Source of the DNA: DATLYT01 sp035574455
GTDB lineage: Bacteria > Bacteroidota > Ignavibacteria > UBA10030
DNA length: 6,403 nt
NCBI GenBank assembly: GCA_035574455.1
Contig: DATLYT010000122.1
Coordinates: forward strand, 1 to 6,403
Direction of reading: 5' to 3'
Shown: positions 1 to 5,278 of the stretch, one piece after another
How the letters are laid out: each line of letters starts with the position of its first letter
Numbering within the stretch: the stretch's first letter is position 1
Translations under genes and position numbers: made by a program
Notes under the pieces: generated by a model
Databases searched by the model: none
Seen by the model: the letters and a program-made list of their open reading frames with translations, nothing else
Told to the model about the DNA's origin: nothing

Positions 1-647
1 AACCGTGTCCGGCTGGTAATTCCTTTTGCAAACGCATCGGTAATTTCGTTCAGATTCTTGGGAGGGACAGGAATCTTCACCATCTTTAAGACCAGCCCTT
101 CCCGCAATTCACGCTGGCGGAGGGTGGTGAGCATGCGCGGATAATCTTGCGTCGTCGTGAGTATCTCGTCTCCCGATTTGAGGTCTAAACCCATCAGCAA
201 GATTTCCAGGGATTCGGATGCGTTCCTGGTGATGGCGATTTCCTCTCGGTCACATCCAAAGAGATCGGCCAGGCCGGTCCGGATCGTTTCGATCTGAGGC
301 TCAAGGATTTGCCACATCGTGTACGCCGTGCAATCCTCTTGCTCCCATTGATACCGTACGAGCGCTTCGGTAACAATGCGCGGGGAGGGAGAGACGCCGC
401 CGTTGTTCAGGTTAATGATCCCGCGCGTGACCGTGAAGGCCTGCTGAATTTCAAACCAGAAATCTTCATCCATCGCGACCTGTTCTGGCGTGAGATGTTC
501 GACCCTCTTCGAAGCGGCATAGAGATCGTTCATGAGTGCCGCGACCGTTGTCGACGTCAATGCCGCCAAGCCGATGCCTTTCCCGACGTGCGAGAGGAAG
601 TCGCGGCGGGAAAGGTCTGTTGCAGAATGAAATGGTGTGCGTACCAT
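1..647 (-). CDS. Tat-exported class V aminotransferase / isopenicillin N epimerase-like PLP enzyme (3' part missing)
   Basis: The frame runs from an ATG at 645-647 to the left edge without a stop, giving 215 complete codons. The N-terminus has a twin-arginine signal, SRRDFL at residues 13-18 (Arg14, Arg15), followed by a hydrophobic stretch to about residue 40. A PLP fold type I N-terminal half follows: NLNNGGVSPSP (79-89) near the start of the fold, then TRNASESLE (140-148) and TTTQDYPR (164-171), which match isopenicillin N epimerase-like class V aminotransferases. Such enzymes are usually about 400 residues or more, so roughly half is present; the PLP lysine lies beyond the edge. Tat export suits an enzyme that binds its cofactor in the cytoplasm and is exported folded. 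The start is supported by AAGGAG 6 nt upstream. It follows the acetyltransferase after 37 nt, consistent with the same transcript. Real racemase, lyase or aminotransferase activity cannot be told from this half; the epimerase name is a family label only. Confidence 0.88.
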   Translation of the reverse strand, partial: MVRTPFHSATDLSRRDFLSHVGKGIGLAALTSTTVAALMNDLYAASKRVEHLTPEQVAMDEDFWFEIQQAFTVTRGIINLNNGGVSPSPRIVTEALVRYQWEQEDCTAYTMWQILEPQIETIRTGLADLFGCDREEIAITRNASESLEILLMGLDLKSGDEILTTTQDYPRMLTTLRQRELREGLVLKMVKIPVPPKNLNEITDAFAKGITSRTR

Positions 648-653
648 GGGATG

Positions 654-659
654 CTCCTT
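654..659 (-). promoter_or_regulatory. Ribosome binding site of the Tat-exported PLP enzyme
   Basis: Reading the minus strand, AAGGAG sits 6 nt before the ATG at 645-647. This strong Shine-Dalgarno match fixes the start just upstream of the twin-arginine motif and supports translation independent of the preceding gene, whose stop is 37 nt upstream. Confidence 0.75.
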
Positions 660-684
660 ACAATGGGTGCCCTAATCTACCGTA

Positions 685-1269
685 TCACTGCCTCGGAGTC
701 AAGCGAGATCGTTGCAGCTCTTTCCACTCGCGATCGAGCATACTGTAGACGTTGAGGTCAACGAAATGATCATACAACCACTCGGCTTCACGCAGGATTC
801 CTTCATGAGAAAAACCAAGACGGAGGGGAATGGCACAGCTTTTCTCATTGCCCAGTGCACAGCGAATATCAACCCGGTGAAGCTTGAGTACATCAAAAGC
901 ATACGAGGTCAGAGCAGCGCAGGCTCGGGTCATAATGCCCTTACCCTGCTGGTCGCCGGCGATCCAGTAGCCAATCATGGCACTGCGGTTTACCCAATCG
1001 ATCGGGTGAAAGCCAATCACACCCACGACCTGACCACGATACCAGATGCTGGTGTTGAAACATCTGCCGCTCTCGTAGTTGGCTCGGTCGTTGAGGATGA
1101 ACTGCATCGTGTCTTCCACGCGCAAGTTCATGTCGAGCCAAGGGAGCCAAGCGCGCAAGTACGCCCGGTGTTTGTCGACAAGAGCAAACAGAGACTCCGC
1201 GTGAGATTCGTCGAGGAGTCGAAGCTCAATTTCGTCGTCGACGGGCAGAGTTGAGAAGTGAAAGCTCAA
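685..1269 (-). CDS. GNAT N-acetyltransferase, RimL/RimJ type (ribosomal-protein-serine acetyltransferase-like)
   Basis: A 194-residue protein covering a full single-domain Acetyltransf_3 (RimJ/RimL) GNAT fold. Visible landmarks are the opening VDDEIELRLLDE (10-21), the SAMIGYWIAGDQQGKGIMT stretch (96-114) with the acetyl-CoA pyrophosphate loop around QGKGI, LHRVDIRCALGNEKS (130-144), and the closing AIPLRLGFSHEG (146-157), all typical of this subfamily. No signal peptide is seen, so it should be cytoplasmic and transfer an acetyl group to an amine, perhaps a protein N-terminus, amino acid or small amine; the substrate is unknown. The start is TTG at 1267-1269. No ATG or GTG is available upstream because the hydrolase stop TAG lies in the same frame two codons earlier, and the first internal Met (47) would remove conserved sequence. 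The upstream Shine-Dalgarno is weak (GTGAG), so translation probably depends on ribosomes finishing the hydrolase gene. Confidence 0.9.
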   Translation of the reverse strand: MSFHFSTLPVDDEIELRLLDESHAESLFALVDKHRAYLRAWLPWLDMNLRVEDTMQFILNDRANYESGRCFNTSIWYRGQVVGVIGFHPIDWVNRSAMIGYWIAGDQQGKGIMTRACAALTSYAFDVLKLHRVDIRCALGNEKSCAIPLRLGFSHEGILREAEWLYDHFVDLNVYSMLDREWKELQRSRLTPRQ

Positions 1270-1278
1270 AACGGTCTA
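1267..1278 (-). other. In-frame stop/start junction: hydrolase TAG, two codons, acetyltransferase TTG
   Basis: On the minus strand the hydrolase ends GAG TAG, followed by ACC GTT and then TTG, the only plausible start of the acetyltransferase, in the same frame. The stop and start are 6 nt apart. This arrangement suggests termination-reinitiation coupling. A read-through fusion is possible but not shown. Confidence 0.7.
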
Positions 1279-3150
1279 CTCACTCACTGTTTTTAATTCG
1301 AGATGGGTGCTCCATTGTCCCGACCGATACACTCGCTGCGTCGTTTTCTGAAAATCGGATTCCATTGCGTTGTAAATGTCGACGAACTTGCCGGGGTTCA
1401 CGTCCACAAGCGGAAACCAGGTGCTCTGAATTTGCACCATAATCTTGTGTCCCTTCTTGAAACGGTGAAGCTTATCGGGCAGATCAAATTCCAGCTTGGT
1501 CACCTTGTTTGGCTGCAGTGGCTCCGGCTTTTCAAAACTGTTCCGGAATTTTGCACGGAACACTTCTCCTGCAAGCAACATCTGAAATCCGCCCATCCGC
1601 ACGCCGGTGGGATTAGGTTCTGGGTCGGGAGCATTTCCGGGAAAGACGTCGATCAACTTTACGATCCAATCGCAATCCGTGCCGGAGCTTGAGCCGTAGA
1701 GCACCACTTTTACAGGACCTGCGATGGAGACATCCTCTTGAAGCGGTTCAGTTTGATAGACGAGCACATCAGGGCGACTCCATGCGAAGCGTTGGTCTTC
1801 CACCATAAATGTGTGACCCATCGCCATCGTTATTTGGGCGGTAAATGGGACGGGCTTCTTGGGATCGCTCACAAACTCATCGTATACGTTCGGTCGATCT
1901 GACGGGGGAGCGAACGAGAGCTTTCCGTTTGGATGCAAGTAGAGCTTCTTTGGAGTAGCTTCCTTTGGCGGCCAGGCGGTGTAGGATTTCCATTCGTTGG
2001 CTCCCGTCATAAAGGCCGTGACCTCCGGAAGCTTCATTTCACCCTTGCCTTTCAAATAGTACATGAAGAAAGGAAACTCCACGTTCTCCCGGTACCAGAC
2101 GCCGGTTTTCTGGTCGAAGCGGATATGTCCCAACGTATCGCCGTCCATACGGGCCCATCCGCCATGCAGCCATGGACCCCAGACAATGATGTTGTGTGTG
2201 TTCGGATTGTCTCGCTCGATTTTGTGATAAAGATTCACCCCGCCATATTTGTCTTCCGAGTCGAACCATCCCACCACCGTCATGACCGCAGGCTTAATGT
2301 TGTTGAAGTGTGGAATAATGTTGCGCGACTTCCAGTACTCGTCATACGTGCCGTGTTGCATGAATTCATTCCAGACCGGCACCTGGTCTTTGAACCACAC
2401 CTTGTTCACATTCGGAAGCGGTCCGAGGTTGAGGAAGAATTCGTATCCGTCCGGTGTTCCGAAATCGATCCCTTGCTGTGGTCGATTGGTTACTGCTTCG
2501 CGGTTCGAGCGAGCCGGTGCTGTTCCTGCCAGCCAGCGAAAAGCGTGGATCAAGAAGAACGCGCCGTTGTGATGGAAGTCGTCGCCGATGAACACGTCGG
2601 CCATCGGTGCTTGGGGAGAGACGGCAACGAGAGCAGGGTGGGCATCCAGCGCACTCATGGCTGCCTGAAAGCCGGGATAGGAGATGCCCCACACTCCCAC
2701 CTTGCCGTTATTGTTCGGGATGTTCTTTACGAGCCAATCGATCGTATCGTACGTGTCGCTGCTTTCGTCTGTGTCGTGATTGCTCTTCTTCACCGGTTTG
2801 TGAGGTCTCATGAACTCGAACGTTCCTTCGGACATGAACTTGCCGCGTACATCTTGGTAGGCAAAGATGAACTTCTCACGGGCAAAATGTTCGGAAGGGC
2901 CGACGAGGTTGCGATAGGCATCGGGTCCATAGGGCGCAACACTATACGGTGTCCGATTAAGCATGATCGGGTAACGCTGGGATGTATCTTTGGGAATGTA
3001 GATTGATGTGAAGAGCTTTATGCCATCGCGCATCGGAATCATCACCTCTTGCTTTGTGTAATTGGCGCGGACGTCAAAATGCGTTTGAGCAGTAAGAAAA
3101 CTTGTTTCAACAATAAAGAGGAGACTGGAAACAAACAGCAACCGTTTCAT
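1276..3150 (-). CDS. Secreted CocE/NonD-family serine hydrolase, alpha-amino-acid ester hydrolase-like
   Basis: A 624-residue protein, full length for the family. A Sec signal peptide covers about residues 1-21 (MKR, hydrophobic core, LTA before Gln22). The alpha/beta-hydrolase (peptidase S15) domain spans about 35-330 and the C-terminal jelly-roll domain about 360-615. The catalytic triad is Ser157 in GISYPG, Asp297 in GWFDSED and His329 in WLHGG; Tyr69 in NRTPYS fits the oxyanion Tyr of CocE. Asp191 in GDDFHHNGAF plus Glu299 and Asp300 just after the catalytic Asp match the three-carboxylate cluster by which alpha-amino-acid ester hydrolases hold the substrate's free ammonium group. Those enzymes hydrolyse or transfer alpha-aminoacyl groups of esters and some beta-lactams. 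A periplasmic or extracellular aminoacyl ester/amide hydrolase is therefore inferred; cocaine esterase or X-Pro peptidase activity is less likely. AGAAAGGA lies 9 nt before the ATG, and the upstream peptidase gene ends 18 nt away. Confidence 0.93.
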   Translation of the reverse strand: MKRLLFVSSLLFIVETSFLTAQTHFDVRANYTKQEVMIPMRDGIKLFTSIYIPKDTSQRYPIMLNRTPYSVAPYGPDAYRNLVGPSEHFAREKFIFAYQDVRGKFMSEGTFEFMRPHKPVKKSNHDTDESSDTYDTIDWLVKNIPNNNGKVGVWGISYPGFQAAMSALDAHPALVAVSPQAPMADVFIGDDFHHNGAFFLIHAFRWLAGTAPARSNREAVTNRPQQGIDFGTPDGYEFFLNLGPLPNVNKVWFKDQVPVWNEFMQHGTYDEYWKSRNIIPHFNNIKPAVMTVVGWFDSEDKYGGVNLYHKIERDNPNTHNIIVWGPWLHGGWARMDGDTLGHIRFDQKTGVWYRENVEFPFFMYYLKGKGEMKLPEVTAFMTGANEWKSYTAWPPKEATPKKLYLHPNGKLSFAPPSDRPNVYDEFVSDPKKPVPFTAQITMAMGHTFMVEDQRFAWSRPDVLVYQTEPLQEDVSIAGPVKVVLYGSSSGTDCDWIVKLIDVFPGNAPDPEPNPTGVRMGGFQMLLAGEVFRAKFRNSFEKPEPLQPNKVTKLEFDLPDKLHRFKKGHKIMVQIQSTWFPLVDVNPGKFVDIYNAMESDFQKTTQRVYRSGQWSTHLELKTVSE

Positions 3151-3159
3151 TGAAGGAAG

Positions 3160-3167
3160 TCCTTTCT
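3160..3167 (-). promoter_or_regulatory. Ribosome binding site of the CocE/AEH-type hydrolase
   Basis: AGAAAGGA on the minus strand, 9 nt before the ATG at 3148-3150, lies wholly inside the 18-nt gap after the peptidase stop. It supports the chosen start, which also gives a clean signal peptide. Confidence 0.65.
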
Positions 3168-3168
3168 G

Positions 3169-4344
3169 TTATTTCTCGATAAGCCTGTTGTATTTTTTTA
3201 ACACCTGTTTCAATCGGTCGTGAGGGATCGCATAAACCTTGTTCCCGTCCCGCCCTACCATGGTCTCGGCAGCAATCAGAGCATTGACGATAGCCTCTTC
3301 GGTTGCATCGGTTGTCGCTTCGAAAAGCGGGTTGATTCGATCATTCGGTAGCATGGTAAGCGAAACAAGCCCGGTCGATTTCGCTGCTTCAGGATTTGCT
3401 GTGGAGAATGCAATGAAAATATCTCCGGAGGAATTTCCGCCCCGGCCGCCCATAACGCCGATTCCCAGCGCCACACGTTTTACAATTCGTTTCAGTTGAT
3501 GGGGTAGCACAGGCGCATCAGTGGCAACGACGACAATAATGGAACCCGCGTCATCGTCTCCGCCACCGGATTGACCGCGCTCGGGCATAAGGTCGGTGAT
3601 TTCTCTTCCGACAGGAACGCCGGCAATTCTTAGCAAGGATCGGGAACCGTAATTTGCCTGAACCAGAACGCCGACGGTGTACCCTCCCTGTGCTTCTGTG
3701 AGCTTGCGCGAAGCCGTCCCGATACCGCCTTTGAATCCATGCACGACCATCCCCGTTCCGCCTCCGACGTTCCCCTCGGCAACGGGTCCGGAAGTTGCAC
3801 CATCTAACGCCGCGAACACATGTTCCTGCTTCACATGAAAGCCGTTAATATCGTTCAACGATCCATCCCACGTCTCTGCTACTACCGGAAGTGACCAGGG
3901 TTGAAAGGTTTTCTCATGTCTCGTCATCTGCCAGGCAATCACGGCATCGCGTACCACGCCAACGCTGTGGGTGTTGGTGATCATAACGGGACCTTCCAGA
4001 AATCCTGACTCTTCCACCCACGTTGTGCCGGTCATTTCGCCGTTGCCGTTGAGCGTGAACCACGCGGCGAACACCTGGTCGGTCGATTTCTTTCCTCGCG
4101 GGAGAATCGCCGTTACACCCGTTCGCACAGGACCTTTGCCGACGACGAGCTTTCCATCTCCGGAAATCAGTGTCGTGTGTCCAACTTCAACACCGGTTAC
4201 GTCGGTGATAGCATTATTCGGGCCAGGTTGACCGTCAAACGGAATGCCGAGGTCACGAGCCCGTAGCTTGTTTTGTGCGTGGGAGGTGAGAACAAAAGCA
4301 ATCAGCAGGAGTGCACAACAAGCGACTCGCGGAAAAGCAGTCAT
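3169..4344 (-). CDS. Secreted P1 family (S58) self-cleaving aminopeptidase, DmpA-like
   Basis: A 391-residue complete S58/DmpA-type protein of the Ntn-like fold. Residues 1-23 form a Sec signal peptide (hydrophobic core, SHA before Gln24), so it should act outside the cytoplasm. Family landmarks in order: ITDVTGVEVGHTT (46-58), NTHSVGVVRDAVI (124-136), NDINGFHV (164-171), GGGTGMV (194-200), VQANYGS (228-234), AGSIIVVVATDAP (266-278) and GGRGGNSSGD (299-308). The precursor should cut itself between Gly267 and Ser268, leaving an alpha chain of about 244 residues and a beta chain of 124, with Ser268 as nucleophile; Ser306 and Asp308 lie where helper residues are expected. The family removes N-terminal residues from peptides, amides and esters, including D-Ala or beta-amino acid substrates in some members. 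Trp159 stands where DmpA-type enzymes are expected to have the oxyanion Tyr. GAGG lies 5 nt before the ATG. It is followed after 18 nt by the aminoacyl ester hydrolase gene. Confidence 0.93.
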   Translation of the reverse strand: MTAFPRVACCALLLIAFVLTSHAQNKLRARDLGIPFDGQPGPNNAITDVTGVEVGHTTLISGDGKLVVGKGPVRTGVTAILPRGKKSTDQVFAAWFTLNGNGEMTGTTWVEESGFLEGPVMITNTHSVGVVRDAVIAWQMTRHEKTFQPWSLPVVAETWDGSLNDINGFHVKQEHVFAALDGATSGPVAEGNVGGGTGMVVHGFKGGIGTASRKLTEAQGGYTVGVLVQANYGSRSLLRIAGVPVGREITDLMPERGQSGGGDDDAGSIIVVVATDAPVLPHQLKRIVKRVALGIGVMGGRGGNSSGDIFIAFSTANPEAAKSTGLVSLTMLPNDRINPLFEATTDATEEAIVNALIAAETMVGRDGNKVYAIPHDRLKQVLKKYNRLIEK

Positions 4345-4374
4345 AGCAACCTCAACAAGGGATGAAAGGAATGG

Positions 4375-4698
4375 TTATGATTGACGTTGTTCGATTTCGT
4401 ACTCAAAACGTTTCCAAAAAAATGCAGAGAGGGAGAGAAGAAGGAAAAATGTTAAGCCGACAGCGACGAAAAAGATTTCGAGCAGGTTTTCGTACGGAAG
4501 GAGATCGAGATAGGTCAAAAGGGAGGGGGCAACGATGAGCAACATGGCGAGCGCCGTGATGAGATAGTATCGAATACGCCACTTCCGAGTAGGCGTGAGC
4601 TGAGTGCCACAGTGCATGCATTTGATGTGTGTGGGGTCGAGCAGAAGAAGCCAACGCGCGAACGGCATCGGCGGTTGGCTGCAGGATGGGCATTGCAT
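4375..4698 (-). CDS. Small membrane protein with CxxC-20-CxxC zinc-ribbon head
   Basis: A 107-residue protein starting at the ATG at 4696-4698. Cys3 and Cys6 (CPSC) and Cys27 and Cys30 (CMHC) are separated by exactly 20 residues, the spacing that defines the CXXC-20-CXXC family. This head should bind a metal, probably zinc, or act as a thiol pair. Two hydrophobic helices follow, at about 44-66 and 72-95, with a charged C-terminal tail (WKRFEYEIEQ). By the positive-inside rule the basic TPTRKWRIR segment before helix 1 puts the head, and probably the tail, in the cytoplasm. The frame is open further upstream to 4797, but that would overlap the lipoprotein gene by 83 nt, adds a sequence with no family features, and ignores GGAGAG placed 7 nt before the chosen ATG. 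The role is unknown; it lies between a lipoprotein and a secreted peptidase, 16 and 30 nt away. Confidence 0.85.
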   Translation of the reverse strand: MQCPSCSQPPMPFARWLLLLDPTHIKCMHCGTQLTPTRKWRIRYYLITALAMLLIVAPSLLTYLDLLPYENLLEIFFVAVGLTFFLLLSLSAFFWKRFEYEIEQRQS

Positions 4699-4705
4699 CG
4701 GGTGG

Positions 4706-4711
4706 CTCTCC
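4706..4711 (-). promoter_or_regulatory. Ribosome binding site that decides the start of the CxxC-20-CxxC membrane protein
   Basis: GGAGAG on the minus strand lies 7 nt before the ATG at 4696-4698, inside the 16-nt gap after the lipoprotein stop (4715-4717). It favours the 107-residue product over a longer reading that would begin inside the lipoprotein gene. Confidence 0.75.
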
Positions 4712-4714
4712 GGG

Positions 4715-5263
4715 TTATTTTCTACGGCGCAGTACGCCAGGCTCGGGAAACGCTTTAGGGTCGTCCGCGTACGTGACGACGAGTTTCTGAAGCTCACGGG
4801 TCGAAGCGGTCAGGATGATCCCGTCTCCCTGACGCTGGTGTGCGATAGAGATTTTTTTGCTGTCGATCATCTTTTTCAGCCAGCCATTGTCGAACACCGA
4901 AAGCCGCAACGAATCTTCAGCGATCCAGATGCGAGAAAATGTGTGTACAGGAATTAGGTGTGCGGCGAAAAAGCTGTTGTCAATACCGGGTTCTTCAGGG
5001 ACAAGGTCGAGGAACCGATACTTACCCAGCTTCACGAGATGCGCTTTGAATTTCGCCGGCGAATTCTTTTCGGTATAGATTAACTCGTAGGACTTCTCTT
5101 TTCCTTTGAGGAACGTCCAGGTGTTATTATTGTTGTCTGTCCATGTACCGATGAGTGTTTGGTCGAAGATCAAGTCTTTTGCCGTAAAGAGGGGATTGAA
5201 GGATCGGACACAGCCGACTATCATGAGGCTGAGAACGACGAACGCAACAATTTTCTTGGTCAT
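4715..5263 (-). CDS. Conserved hypothetical lipoprotein
   Basis: A 182-residue protein with a short lipoprotein signal: MTKK, a hydrophobic core, and lipobox IVGC with Cys18 as the lipidation site. The mature part has one domain without an assigned function: FNPLFTAKDLIFD (22-34), GTWTD (39-43), a Lys/Glu-rich strand region, FLDLVPEEPG (84-93), HLIPVHTFSRI (102-112), LTASTRELQKLV (151-162) and a basic tail. I recall similar uncharacterised lipoproteins with a LIGTW-type opening followed by beta-strands, suggesting a small beta-sheet or lipocalin-like domain; this is weak inference. No Asp follows Cys18 (it is Val19), so outer-membrane targeting is plausible in a Gram-negative host. The ATG at 5261-5263 has only a weak TAGG Shine-Dalgarno. 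The gap after the thiolase is 15 nt. A run of four Asn codons (residues 44-47) is a minor oddity. Confidence 0.86.
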   Translation of the reverse strand: MTKKIVAFVVLSLMIVGCVRSFNPLFTAKDLIFDQTLIGTWTDNNNNTWTFLKGKEKSYELIYTEKNSPAKFKAHLVKLGKYRFLDLVPEEPGIDNSFFAAHLIPVHTFSRIWIAEDSLRLSVFDNGWLKKMIDSKKISIAHQRQGDGIILTASTRELQKLVVTYADDPKAFPEPGVLRRRK

Positions 5264-5278
5264 GATGTGCCTACTGTT

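Noticed and set aside
648..684. Possible terminator in the longest gap
   Set aside because: Only a very short GGGCACCC self-complementary stretch is present, with no stable stem and no T-run in the direction of transcription.
309..755. Plus-strand open frame of 148 codons
   Set aside because: It is antisense to the Tat-exported PLP enzyme and the end of the acetyltransferase; the minus-strand reading has recognisable motifs throughout.
712..1254. Plus-strand open frame of 180 codons
   Set aside because: It is antisense to the acetyltransferase, whose motifs are clear in the other direction; no family features or convincing ribosome site.
1933..3006. Plus-strand open frame of 357 codons
   Set aside because: It lies entirely antisense to the well-supported hydrolase gene, has no recognisable domain, and is rich in Arg, Val, His and Cys in the irregular way expected of a shadow frame.
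1..3150. Beta-lactam biosynthesis or resistance cluster, suggested by the epimerase-like and AEH-like genes
   Set aside because: No ACV synthetase, isopenicillin N synthase or beta-lactamase is visible, and both labels come from broad families with many other roles.
4699..4797. Upstream extension of the CxxC-20-CxxC protein by 33 codons
   Set aside because: It would overlap the lipoprotein gene and adds a Ser/Arg-rich tract without family features; the ATG at 4696-4698 has its own Shine-Dalgarno and places the first CxxC at the usual position near the N-terminus.
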